Shown: one piece after another, positions 46,945-55,866 of the stretch
Position numbering within the stretch: the stretch's first letter is position 1
How the letters are laid out: each line of letters begins with the position of its first letter
Assembly: GCF_001282685.1 (NCBI RefSeq)
Contig: NZ_LN875035.1
Coordinates: 1,629,572-1,693,571 of the forward strand
Direction: 5' to 3'
DNA: 64,000 nucleotides
Source: Niameybacter massiliensis
Lineage (GTDB): Bacteria > Bacillota > Clostridia > Lachnospirales > Cellulosilyticaceae
Made by a program: the position numbers and the translations under genes
The notes under the pieces: generated by a model
Told to the model about the DNA's origin: nothing
Database searches by the model: none
What the model saw: the letters and a program-made list of their open reading frames with translations, nothing else

Positions 46945-48666
46945 TTAATCTACACCTACAACTGCTAAAACTTGTTTTTTGAAATTATTAAGTACTACAT
47001 TTGCATCTGCTAAATCTTTACCAATGATTGAAAGGTAAATTTTCATTTTTGGTTCTGTTCCTGAAGGTCTTACAACAAACCAGTTACCATCTTCTAAAAT
47101 AAATTTCATAACATTCGAAGTTGGTAAATAAATTGTTTCTTGTGTTCCTTCTAAGCAGTTATATCTTGTAGAAAGTTTATAATCTTCTACAGTTGCTATT
47201 TTCACACCATTTACATCTACTGGTGTATTGTCACGAAGTGCACTTAAGATAGCAGCTATTTTTTCTTGTCCATCTTTTCCTTCCATTTCTACTGAAATGA
47301 GGTCTTCTCTATAGTAACCATATTGTTGGAATAAGTCTTCAAGTGCTTCGTAAAGATTTTTGCCTTGTTCTTTATAGTAAAGTGCCATCTCTGCAATAAG
47401 AACAGAAGCAATAACAGCATCTTTATCACGTACAAACTCACCTGATAAATAACCATAGCTTTCTTCATATCCAAATACAAAATTATTTGCACCTGTTTCT
47501 CCAAACTCTTTAATCTTTTCCCCAATATATTTAAAGCCTGTTAAAACGTCCATAACTTGTGTTCCATAATGAGCAGCAATAGGTTTTACCATATCTGAAG
47601 TTACAATTGTTTTAACAATAGTATCTTGTTCACTTAAAAGCCCCATCTCACGACGTGCATTTAAGATGTAATCGCTTAAAAGAATACCTACTTGGTTTCC
47701 TGTTAATACTTTATAGCTTGTTGCACTTTCTTTCACTACAACCCCAATACGGTCACAGTCTGGATCAGTACCAAAAATTAAATCTGGCTCTGTTTGTTTT
47801 GCCATTTCAATAGCAAGTTCAAATACTGCTTTATCTTCTGGATTTGGGTATGGTGCTGTTGGGAAGTTACCATCTGGTAATTCTTGTTCTTTTACAACAT
47901 CTACTTGTTCATAGCCTAATTTTTTAAGCATTGTACGTACTGGAATATTACCACTACCATGTATTGGTGTATAAATGATTTTAAGCCCTGAAGCTTTTTC
48001 TTTAATAAGGTCTTTACGGATGCATAAAGTTGCTACCTTATTGTAATAAGCTTTATCTACTTCTTCTGTTATGTATTCGAGTAAACCTTTTTCTTCTGCT
48101 TCTTTTAAGCACATTGTATGTACACCATCAAATACATCTGTTTCATCAATAAAGTTTAAAATTTCTTTTGCTGCTTCATCTGTAATTTGACCACCATCAT
48201 TACCATATACTTTATATCCATTATAAATTTTAGGGTTATGAGATGCTGTAATAACAATCCCTGCATCAGTTTCTAAATGTCTTACAGTGTATGAAAGCAT
48301 TGGTGTTGGTCTTAATGATGGATAAAGAAATACTTTCACCCCATTCGCAGCAAGTACACTAGCTGCTGTATCTGCAAATTCCTTACTCATATTTCTTGAA
48401 TCGTAGGCAATTGCTATACTTGGTTGCTTTTTATGTTTTAATAAATATGTAGCTAATCCTTGAGTTGCTTTTCCTACTGTATGTACGTTCATACGATTGC
48501 TACCTGCAGCAATTTTACCACGTAAACCGCCTGTACCAAATTCAAGATTTTTATAAAATCTATCTTCTATTTCCTTTTCATCAGTTAATTGCTCTAATTC
48601 AGTTTTTAAACCTGCTTCCACTTTTTCTTCTGTAAGCCATCTATTGTACCCTTGTTTAAAATCCAT
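46945..48666 (-). CDS. pgcA: Phosphoglucomutase (alpha-D-phosphohexomutase)
   Basis: 573 residues, matching the Firmicutes PgcA type. It interconverts glucose-1- and glucose-6-phosphate. The phosphoserine loop is TASHNPKIYNGYKVYG, the metal loop GTDPDCDRIG and the sugar loop GYEESYG; the C-terminal phosphate loop is VRPSGTEPK. The product feeds cell-wall and storage sugars, and the sucrose PTS pathway supplies glucose-6-phosphate. GGAGGG precedes the ATG. Confidence 0.93.
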   Translation of the reverse strand: MDFKQGYNRWLTEEKVEAGLKTELEQLTDEKEIEDRFYKNLEFGTGGLRGKIAAGSNRMNVHTVGKATQGLATYLLKHKKQPSIAIAYDSRNMSKEFADTAASVLAANGVKVFLYPSLRPTPMLSYTVRHLETDAGIVITASHNPKIYNGYKVYGNDGGQITDEAAKEILNFIDETDVFDGVHTMCLKEAEEKGLLEYITEEVDKAYYNKVATLCIRKDLIKEKASGLKIIYTPIHGSGNIPVRTMLKKLGYEQVDVVKEQELPDGNFPTAPYPNPEDKAVFELAIEMAKQTEPDLIFGTDPDCDRIGVVVKESATSYKVLTGNQVGILLSDYILNARREMGLLSEQDTIVKTIVTSDMVKPIAAHYGTQVMDVLTGFKYIGEKIKEFGETGANNFVFGYEESYGYLSGEFVRDKDAVIASVLIAEMALYYKEQGKNLYEALEDLFQQYGYYREDLISVEMEGKDGQEKIAAILSALRDNTPVDVNGVKIATVEDYKLSTRYNCLEGTQETIYLPTSNVMKFILEDGNWFVVRPSGTEPKMKIYLSIIGKDLADANVVLNNFKKQVLAVVGVD

Positions 48667-48938
48667 AGTATGCCCTCCTCATATTTTTTCAACTCTATTA
48701 TGTCATTTTCTAGTAAAAAAATCTAGTTACAATTTGATTTGCGTAATGAAATCGTGAGTATTGCCAAAAACTTCCCTCTAAAAGGGATATGAATTTAATT
48801 ACAGTATTATATAAATATACTTTTATACATATAATTTCTGTATTTTTTATTCAAAAATATTTAATTCTTTATTTTTAACCTATAATTTTAATAATAGATT
48901 TCCTATTTATTAAGATTACTAAAAAAATATCTATTGAT
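48667..48938. other. AT-rich spacer upstream of the phosphoglucomutase gene
   Basis: About 270 bases between the phosphoglucomutase start and the tRNA terminator. It should hold the phosphoglucomutase promoter, but I see no clear element, repeat or open frame beyond short chance ones. Confidence 0.4.
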
Positions 48939-48990
48939 ATAACAAAAAGGAGATTCTGAGTGATATCACTCAGAATCTCCTTTTTGTTAT
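48939..48990. terminator. Perfect 52-base palindrome ending the tRNA transcript
   Basis: Two 26-base arms are exact reverse complements (each starts ATAACAAAAAGGAG...) with no loop. Its T-run on the minus strand follows the tRNA 3' end directly, so it acts as the tRNA terminator; one arm overlaps the tRNA discriminator base. Confidence 0.88.
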
Positions 48991-49061
48991 GACCCATACG
49001 GGAATTGAACCCATGATTTCACCGTGAGAGGGTGACGTCTTGACCTCTTGACCAATGGGCC
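48990..49061 (-). tRNA. tRNA-Glu (CTC anticodon)
   Basis: The cloverleaf folds fully on the minus strand: acceptor GGCCCAT / ATGGGTC (one G-U), D-arm GTC...GAC, anticodon stem TCACC/GGTGA around the loop CTCTCAC with anticodon CTC, and T-arm with TTCAATT. The discriminator base is A; the CCA end is not encoded. A perfect palindrome terminator follows at once. Confidence 0.93.
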
Positions 49062-49305
49062 ATGCTTAACTTCTTTACTTATTATAATCCTGCCTATAAA
49101 TAAAATCAATATTTTTTATTATTTTTTATAAAATTATTAACAAAATTATTTTAAGACTTTTATAAGTACTCCATACCTTTTCTTCTATATTTTTAAACTA
49201 ATACCTAATTATTTTTACTTTTGCCATTTTATGTAATCCTATTTTATCTATAAATAACTTATGTTATACTTTTATTGTTAAATTTTTATTAAAGGGAGAG
49301 ACAAC

Positions 49306-51150
49306 ATGAAGATAAAAAAACTTTTATCACTCGTAGCTTGCTTAGGTTTATCAGTATCCCTATTAGCTGGATGTGCAAATGCACCTTCTGGCACACAAAC
49401 TGAAATCAAAACTGAGACAACTGAATCATCTGAGGAAAATATCCTTGAAACAGATGTTATTGTAATTGGTGCTGGTGGTGGCGGATTAAGCGCTGCTATT
49501 GAAGCCCATGATGCAGGCGCAAATGTTATTATTGTTGAGAAAATGCCATTCGTAGGAGGAAATACTGCTCGTGCAACTGGTGGTATTAATGCTGCTGGTA
49601 CAGCTTTCCAAAAAGAAGCTGGTATTGAAGATACAGTAGAAGTTCACTTCGCTGATACAATGAAAGGTGGAGAAGAACTTAATGACCCTGAACTTGTTAA
49701 GTTTATGACAGAAAATGCAGCTCCAGCTATAGCATGGCTTACAGATTTAGGTGCAGACCTTTCTGATGTAGGTTCTTTAGGTGGTGCATCATTTAAGCGT
49801 GCTCATAGGCCTACTGGTGGTGCTCCTGTTGGCGACCACTTAGTTAATGTACTTTTCCAAAATACAACCAGCCGTAACATTACAACAATGCTTAATACAG
49901 AAGCTACAGAAGTTATTTATGAAAACGATAACGTAACAGGGATTAAAGCAATTGAAACTGTAAATGGAGAAAAAGTAAATTATACAATTAAAGCAGATGC
50001 AGTTATTATTGCTTCTGGTGGTTTTGGTAACAACCCAGAACTTTATACACAATACCAACCACAATTAGATGGTTTTATTTCAACAAATCAACCTGGTGCA
50101 ACTGGTGATGGTATTATTCTTGCTGAAGCACTTGGTGCAGACTTAACAGATATTGAGCAAATTCAGATTCATCCAACAGTACATACAGAAACTGCAGCAC
50201 TTATTACTGAAGCTGTTCGTGGTAACGGAGCTATCCTTGTAAATGCCAAAGGTGAGCGTTTCACAGATGAAATGTCCACTCGTGACAAAGTATCTGCTGC
50301 TATCTTAGAACAAGAGGGTGGTTCTGCTTACTTAGTCTTTGATCAAACTGTTCGTGAAAGCTTAAAAGCTATTGAAAAATATGTAGCTCAAGGCCTAACA
50401 GTAGAAGGTGAAACACCTGAAGCACTTGCTAGTGCACTTAACATGGATGGTACTACACTTAAAACAACCATTGATACATGGAATAAAGCTGTAGAAAGTG
50501 GTACAGATTCTGCATTTAATCGTAGTGCAGGCATGGAAATTCCTTTCACTAAAGCACCTTACTATGCTATTCCTATGGCTCCTGGTGTTCATCATACAAT
50601 GGGCGGTATCAAAATTAACACTGATGCACAAGTTATTAATAAAGAAGGTAATCCAATAAATGGCCTATTTGCTGCTGGTGAAGTAACTGGTGGTGTACAT
50701 GGTGCTGAACGTTTAGGTGGAAATGCTTTAGCTGATATTATCGTATTTGGTCGTGAAGCTGGTACAAATGCTGCTGCACTTGCTAAGTCTGATAATAACT
50801 TTATCGGTGCTGCTACTACTTCTACTTCTACTGAAACAGATAAAGCTGACCAACCAAAAATTAATGAAGAAGCTAAACCTCAATATAAAGATGGTACATA
50901 CCAAGGTGAAGCAACAGGAAATAATGGTAAAATTTCAGTCGAAGTTACTGTAAAAGATGGTTTCATTGATACAATTGAAGTACTTGAACATCATGAAACA
51001 TCTACAATCTTTATGTCTATTCAAAATGATTTAATTCCAAGCATTATCTACAGCCAATCTACAGAAGGTATTGACGCTGTAACAGGTGCTTCTAACTCAA
51101 GTTCAGCTGTATTTGAAGCTGTTAATATGGCTTTATCAACTGCTCAATAA
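49306..51150 (+). CDS. Lipoprotein flavin reductase (FAD fumarate-reductase-type plus FMN-bind domain)
   Basis: 614 residues. A lipoprotein signal ends LAGC (cysteine near residue 23). The FAD-binding reductase domain (about 47-490) starts VIVIGAGGGGLSAA and resembles fumarate reductase flavoprotein/flavocytochrome c. The C-terminal FMN-bind domain (about 528-614) carries DAVTGAS, where FMN is attached to the last Ser by ApbE. It has no heme motif, so electrons must come through flavins from the cell. It probably reduces an unsaturated acid (fumarate, urocanate or related) outside the membrane. An extended -10 TATACT lies at 49265-49270. Confidence 0.88.
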   Translation: MKIKKLLSLVACLGLSVSLLAGCANAPSGTQTEIKTETTESSEENILETDVIVIGAGGGGLSAAIEAHDAGANVIIVEKMPFVGGNTARATGGINAAGTAFQKEAGIEDTVEVHFADTMKGGEELNDPELVKFMTENAAPAIAWLTDLGADLSDVGSLGGASFKRAHRPTGGAPVGDHLVNVLFQNTTSRNITTMLNTEATEVIYENDNVTGIKAIETVNGEKVNYTIKADAVIIASGGFGNNPELYTQYQPQLDGFISTNQPGATGDGIILAEALGADLTDIEQIQIHPTVHTETAALITEAVRGNGAILVNAKGERFTDEMSTRDKVSAAILEQEGGSAYLVFDQTVRESLKAIEKYVAQGLTVEGETPEALASALNMDGTTLKTTIDTWNKAVESGTDSAFNRSAGMEIPFTKAPYYAIPMAPGVHHTMGGIKINTDAQVINKEGNPINGLFAAGEVTGGVHGAERLGGNALADIIVFGREAGTNAAALAKSDNNFIGAATTSTSTETDKADQPKINEEAKPQYKDGTYQGEATGNNGKISVEVTVKDGFIDTIEVLEHHETSTIFMSIQNDLIPSIIYSQSTEGIDAVTGASNSSSAVFEAVNMALSTAQ

Positions 51151-51169
51151 TGTTATAATCATCAAACAC

Positions 51170-51225
51170 TAAAAACCTCCTATATAACTAGCGTAATAAC
51201 TAGTTATATAGGAGGTTTTAGATTT
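51170..51225. terminator. Bidirectional intrinsic terminator
   Basis: Arms AAAACCTCCTATATAACTAG / CTAGTTATATAGGAGGTTTT with a short loop, between the flavin reductase and the converging sucrose operon. Confidence 0.9.
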
Positions 51226-51238
51226 TCCTGTTGCTTTC

Positions 51239-52210
51239 TTACTTATTGCTTCTAAACTTTATAATTTCTTCTAATGTTGCATACGATCCAATAGCACCTT
51301 TTCCTAATGTGCTATATCCTGCATAATCATTTGCAAAACTTAAATAGTCTACTAGTTCTTCTTCATTAAGTGTTCCTAGTGCTCCTTGATCTACTTGATT
51401 ATTAAGTAGCATAAATAAAAATGCACCAATAAAAGAATCACCTGCTCCTGTCGTATCTACTACATTCAATTTATTGCCTGGGACATGTGCTTTCTTGTTT
51501 CTTGTATAAATTTCAGCACCATCTCCACCTTTTGTATAAATTATGATTTCTCCATTTCCCTTAAATAAGTCAGGAAGTGCATCTTCTATTTTGTCAAATC
51601 CCGTAATAAATTCAAGTTCCTCGTCTGAAACTTTAATAATATGAGCATAGGGTAAAAATTCTAATATTGCTTGTCGGCATGCCTCTTCTGATTCCCATAA
51701 TGGTAAACGTACATTAGGATCAAAACTTATAATTCCACCATGTGCTAATACACTGTTAATAGCTTTTTTATGAGCTGATTTCATTGGTGATTCCACTAAA
51801 TCTACTGAACAAAAATGTAAACCATAGCACTCTTCAAACCATTCTTCTTTAATCTCATTTGCTTCTAATAACATATCCGCACTTGGATTACGGTAGAAAG
51901 AAAAATCTCTATTACCATCTTCTTTTAAGGATACAAATGCAAGTCCTGTGCCTGCTTTATTTGTTCTTAGAACATACTCACATCCTACACCTGCTTCTTC
52001 TAATACCTCTATAATATAGTCTCCAAAGGCATCTTTACCTAATTGAGAAATAAATTTAGCTTCTCCACCTAACTTAGAAATTGCTGCACATACATTAGCT
52101 GGTGCTCCCCCTGCTACACGTTCAAAACTTACTACTTCTTTTAGTGCACACCCTTTTTGGTTTGGGATAAAATCAATTAATGCTTCACCTATAGCAAAGA
52201 TTTTTTTCAT
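51239..52210 (-). CDS. scrK: PfkB-family fructokinase of the sucrose operon
   Basis: 323 residues, PfkB fold. The N-terminal signature is AIGEALIDFIPNQKG and the catalytic loop DTTGAGDSFIGAFLF (with the base Asp) is near residue 255-269. It phosphorylates the fructose released when sucrose-6-phosphate is split. Last gene of the operon scrA-scrB-RDD-scrK. Confidence 0.9.
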   Translation of the reverse strand: MKKIFAIGEALIDFIPNQKGCALKEVVSFERVAGGAPANVCAAISKLGGEAKFISQLGKDAFGDYIIEVLEEAGVGCEYVLRTNKAGTGLAFVSLKEDGNRDFSFYRNPSADMLLEANEIKEEWFEECYGLHFCSVDLVESPMKSAHKKAINSVLAHGGIISFDPNVRLPLWESEEACRQAILEFLPYAHIIKVSDEELEFITGFDKIEDALPDLFKGNGEIIIYTKGGDGAEIYTRNKKAHVPGNKLNVVDTTGAGDSFIGAFLFMLLNNQVDQGALGTLNEEELVDYLSFANDYAGYSTLGKGAIGSYATLEEIIKFRSNK

Positions 52211-52239
52211 ATTCTACTCTCCTATTTATCTTCTATTTC

Positions 52240-52635
52240 TTATACACGAATAACTCTTGTTCCTGCAATTAAATCATGTAATGCTTTTCCATCTTCTCTT
52301 CTTGCCATCAAAAACTGAGAAACAAGCAGAAATCCAATACCTATTAATGGTATAGCGTACATGATTTTACTCAGTTCTCTCACTATAAACCTCCACACAT
52401 TAGGTTGCTTGTAATCTTCTGTGGTAATCTTCATACCCAATAAATATTTACCTAACTGATACCCTCTACAAAATATAGGTGTAAGAATACTATAAAGTAC
52501 AAATATCAAACTCATCATAAAAAGTGCCTTATTTGTTTGTACACCTAGTTGTATAAGTACTCCAAGTCCTAATGCATAGATTGCTATATTATCGAAAAGT
52601 ACTGCTCCTATTCTACTAATTAATTTAGTTTTCAA
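52240..52635 (-). CDS. RDD-family membrane protein inside the sucrose operon
   Basis: 131 residues with three membrane helices and the RDD pattern (RIGAVLFDNIAIYALGLGV; GYQLGKYLLGMKI; HDLIAGTRVI). Its ATG overlaps the scrB stop region by eleven bases, so translation is coupled. RDD proteins are small membrane proteins of unknown or ion-transport role; one within a sugar operon is unusual, and its link to sucrose use is unclear. Confidence 0.86.
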   Translation of the reverse strand: MKTKLISRIGAVLFDNIAIYALGLGVLIQLGVQTNKALFMMSLIFVLYSILTPIFCRGYQLGKYLLGMKITTEDYKQPNVWRFIVRELSKIMYAIPLIGIGFLLVSQFLMARREDGKALHDLIAGTRVIRV

Positions 52636-54082
52636 TAGTTATCGCCTTCATTTCCCATAAATTTAATTTTCCATTTAGCTCTATTCCTTCAACTTCAATT
52701 TGATTTTCTTCTGTACTTGGATAGTAACGTGATGTAAAGACTTCTTCTCCGTCATTTAAGAAAATTTCAAGTGATGATGTATCTCCAAATATACGGATAT
52801 TTTTCACTACTTCTATTTGGACACTTCTCTTGTCACGTCCATAACCACATTCATCAAATATTAAAGAAATTACTTTTTCTTCCGCTTTATATTCAAGAAC
52901 TGCACCTTTTCTTATAATAATCTTTAAATCCTTTTTAAGCGTTTCTAACATAAGTTCTAATTCAAATGTATGAGCTGGTAGCTGAATCTTTGTATTATTT
53001 TCCTTTAATTCTAGGCCAACTACTTTACTTCTTAGATTCTTTAACTCTTCTATAGGTTGTTGAATCAGTTTGCCCTCTTTCATATGAAGTTCACGAGGAA
53101 TTGTAAGGGCATGTTGCCAACCATGTTCTGTCGTTGGATTGCTATATAGATCATCAATATCAGGTAACCCCATCCACCCAATCAAAATACGTCTTCCTTG
53201 CTCATCTATAAATGTCTGTGGTGCATAGAAGTCAAATCCTCTATCCATCTCCTCAAAGCCACTTAAGGCATATTCACTTGTTGTAATATCACCTTCTACA
53301 ACATAGTAACCACTTTGATAAATATTATTATACTTTATTCCATCAGCTTCAATCCCTTGTGGAGATAATAATAAAACTTTTTGCCCATCTAGTTCAAAGA
53401 AATCTGGACACTCCCACATATATCCAAACACATCTTCACTTTGAATTTTATTAATAACTTTCCAGACTATTTTATCTTCTGATGCAAAGAGTAAGATTTG
53501 TCCTCTATCCTTTTTATCTCTTGCCCCTTGAACCATATAGTACATATTATCTTCTTTCCATACTTTAGGATCGCGTACATGACAAGTCATCTCGCTTCCA
53601 TAGTCTTCATTTGTCATAAGAAGCTCTTTATGTGTAAAAGTTTTACCATCTTCGCTGACAACCATGACTGTATTATGCTCTCTACCTGTCGTGACATAAT
53701 CATGCTTACCTACTTGTTTCACATTTCCAGTATAGTATAAATACATTTTATTCTCGTCAATTAATGCTGAACCTGAGTAAACACCATGACAATCAAATGG
53801 TTGATCTGCATATAAGGCTGTATTTTCATTTTTCCAGTGTATCATATCTATACTTGTATAGTGCCCCCAGAATTTTAATCCACCCTTTTCATCAAAAGGC
53901 GAGTATTGAAAGAATACATGATATTTTCCTTTAAACTGGCAAAGTCCATTGGGATCATTTAGCCAACCTACCTTTGGCATAATGTGAAATTTGAGTGCAT
54001 AAGAGTCTTTCAAAATTCTCCCTGCTTCTTTTTCTTCTATTATTTGTGTCAATTTTTTTAAGTCTCTATTTAAAGCATTCAT
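52625..54082 (-). CDS. scrB: Sucrose-6-phosphate hydrolase (GH32)
   Basis: Start at the ATG at 54082 (AGGAG seven bases upstream); a TTG 18 bases earlier gives a longer frame but no good site. 485 residues. GH32 motifs are present: WLNDPNG (nucleophile Asp), RDPK, and ECPD with the acid/base Glu. No signal peptide, so it acts inside on sucrose-6-phosphate from the PTS, giving glucose-6-phosphate and fructose. Lies between the PTS gene and the RDD gene. Confidence 0.94.
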   Translation of the reverse strand: MNALNRDLKKLTQIIEEKEAGRILKDSYALKFHIMPKVGWLNDPNGLCQFKGKYHVFFQYSPFDEKGGLKFWGHYTSIDMIHWKNENTALYADQPFDCHGVYSGSALIDENKMYLYYTGNVKQVGKHDYVTTGREHNTVMVVSEDGKTFTHKELLMTNEDYGSEMTCHVRDPKVWKEDNMYYMVQGARDKKDRGQILLFASEDKIVWKVINKIQSEDVFGYMWECPDFFELDGQKVLLLSPQGIEADGIKYNNIYQSGYYVVEGDITTSEYALSGFEEMDRGFDFYAPQTFIDEQGRRILIGWMGLPDIDDLYSNPTTEHGWQHALTIPRELHMKEGKLIQQPIEELKNLRSKVVGLELKENNTKIQLPAHTFELELMLETLKKDLKIIIRKGAVLEYKAEEKVISLIFDECGYGRDKRSVQIEVVKNIRIFGDTSSLEIFLNDGEEVFTSRYYPSTEENQIEVEGIELNGKLNLWEMKAITIEN

Positions 54083-54178
54083 GATTATTCTCCTGTTCAA
54101 CTACAAGAAGCTGTCACAAAATACTCCTTCTCTATATGAAATAAAAGTACATTATGACAGCCCTATATATTTAATATC

Positions 54179-55567
54179 TTATTTTGTTTCTTCATCCCAT
54201 CCTAGTACTAAAGTCATTACAAATGCCACACTTAATGAAATAGCAAAGAGGATTAAGTATTGAATTGGTGCATGTAAGTGAAGAAGGATTCCAAAAATTC
54301 CTGTTACACCAGTACCTGTAGCACCAAGTCCTACAATAGATGCATAAAGTGCACCAAATGCTGCCCCAATAGAAGCACCAATAAATGGTTTCATATATCT
54401 TAAATTAACACCAAAGATTGCTGGTTCTGTAATCCCAAGCATTGCACTAAGTGCAGCTGGGAAAGCTAATGCTTTTAATTTTGTATTTTTTGTTTTAACT
54501 GCTACTGCAAGTGCTGCTCCACCTTGAGCAATGTTTGCTGCTGAAGCAATTGGTAACCAATAAGTATATCCATATTGTGAAATCTGTCCTAAGTCAATAA
54601 TTGAGTACATATGATGAATACCTGTTACAACTGTTGATGCATAGATACCACCCATTAAAAATCCACCAACACCAAATGGTAATGCAATAAGTTGTTGTAC
54701 ACCTGTTAATACTGCATTTTCAATAAATACAAATACTGGTCCAACCATTGTTAATGTTAAGTATCCTGTAACAAAAACAGTCACAAGTGGTGTAACAAAT
54801 AAGTCTAGCATTTCTGGTACAATTTTATGAAGTTTTGTTTCGATCTTACTCATAATCCATACTGCTATAACAATAGGAATAACGTGTCCTTGATAACCTA
54901 CCATTGGGATTTCATATAAGCCACCCCATACACTTTGCATTACTTGATAACCTTCTGTGGATACGGTCCATGCATTTTGTAGGTCTGGATGGATCATAAT
55001 CATAGCAATGATCGCTCCAAGATATTGATTTCCACCGAATACTTTTGCTGCACTAAATCCTATTAAGATTGGTAAGAAAATATAAGCTACGTTACTAAAT
55101 AATTTTAAAAATACAAACACTGAACTTTGAGTATTAAAATCAATGAATCCATTATTTACAGCAAACATTACAGCTTCTGTAAGCCCCATCATTAACCCAC
55201 CTGCAACGATCGCTGGGATAATTGGTACAAATATGTCTCCTAATGTTTTAATTAATTGTTTAAACTTATTTGTATTAGCTGTTGCCATGTTTTTCACTTC
55301 TTCTTTTGAAACTTCTTTGCCTCCTGTTAAAGACATCAGTTCTGCATAAACCTTATTAACTGTACCTGTTCCAATGATGATTTGAAGTTGACCTGATGCA
55401 AAGAATACACCTTTAACACCATCAATATCCTCGATAGCTTGCTTATCTACTTTTTCGTTAGAAGCAATAATTAAACGAAGTCTTGTTGCACAGTGTGCAG
55501 CTGATACTAGGTTCTCTTGACCGCCTAGGCCTTTTAAAATGAGTTCTGCTACTTTTCTGTAATCCAT
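54179..55567 (-). CDS. scrA: Sucrose PTS transporter subunit IIBC
   Basis: 462 residues. The IIB domain comes first (1-90) with the phosphorylated cysteine in HCATRLRLI; the IIC membrane domain follows (about 105-462, ten or so helices). No IIA domain is attached, so phosphate must come from a separate IIA such as the glucose-type one. GGAGGT precedes the ATG. First gene of the operon; the promoter and two operators lie in the 292 bases upstream. Confidence 0.93.
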   Translation of the reverse strand: MDYRKVAELILKGLGGQENLVSAAHCATRLRLIIASNEKVDKQAIEDIDGVKGVFFASGQLQIIIGTGTVNKVYAELMSLTGGKEVSKEEVKNMATANTNKFKQLIKTLGDIFVPIIPAIVAGGLMMGLTEAVMFAVNNGFIDFNTQSSVFVFLKLFSNVAYIFLPILIGFSAAKVFGGNQYLGAIIAMIMIHPDLQNAWTVSTEGYQVMQSVWGGLYEIPMVGYQGHVIPIVIAVWIMSKIETKLHKIVPEMLDLFVTPLVTVFVTGYLTLTMVGPVFVFIENAVLTGVQQLIALPFGVGGFLMGGIYASTVVTGIHHMYSIIDLGQISQYGYTYWLPIASAANIAQGGAALAVAVKTKNTKLKALAFPAALSAMLGITEPAIFGVNLRYMKPFIGASIGAAFGALYASIVGLGATGTGVTGIFGILLHLHAPIQYLILFAISLSVAFVMTLVLGWDEETK

Positions 55568-55583
55568 TTTAAACCTCCCTGTT

Positions 55584-55603
55584 AATGTGTTATCGATTTC
55601 ATA
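55584..55603. promoter_or_regulatory. Second ScrR-like operator
   Basis: AATGTGTTATCGATTTCATA closely matches the upstream copy at 55660-55680 with the central CG of LacI-type sites; it lies just before the scrA ribosome site, in the transcript. Confidence 0.6.
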
Positions 55604-55659
55604 GTCTGTAAAAAAAAACTACTTTTATCGTTTAATTTTTCTATTGTTTTCTTATGTAT

Positions 55660-55680
55660 AATGTGTAATCGTTTTCACAT
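55660..55680. promoter_or_regulatory. First ScrR-like operator
   Basis: TGTGTAATCG and TTTTCACA form an imperfect palindrome around CG, as LacI-family sites do. It lies about 12 bases downstream of the -10 element, a blocking position. Confidence 0.7.
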
Positions 55681-55691
55681 TTTATATTTTT

Positions 55692-55721
55692 ATTATACGA
55701 TTCTCTATCTCTATTTGTAAA
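55692..55721 (-). promoter_or_regulatory. Promoter of the sucrose operon
   Basis: On the minus strand TTTACA (55716-55721), 18 bases, TATAAT (55692-55697). The first operator lies directly downstream. Confidence 0.7.
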
Positions 55722-55826
55722 TAGATGTATTTATACAAAAACAATTTCTTACATTGTATAAATTGCACAATTTCTATCTTTGATATACACTTATACATCT
55801 TTGATTTCACTAAATTTTTTATTAAA

Positions 55827-55866
55827 TAAAAAAAGAGAGACTATTAAAACAGTCTCTCTTTATTTA
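55827..55866 (-). terminator. Terminator after the LacI-type gene
   Basis: Arms AAAGAGAGACT / AGTCTCTCTTT; it separates the repressor transcript from the sucrose operon promoter and slightly overlaps the repressor's stop codon. Confidence 0.8.

Noticed and set aside
54101-54178. Hairpin GCTGTCA...TGACAGC between scrA and scrB
   Set aside because: The seven-base arms are over 30 bases apart and lack a T-run, so it is not a convincing terminator; it may be a chance or a weak stabilising stem.
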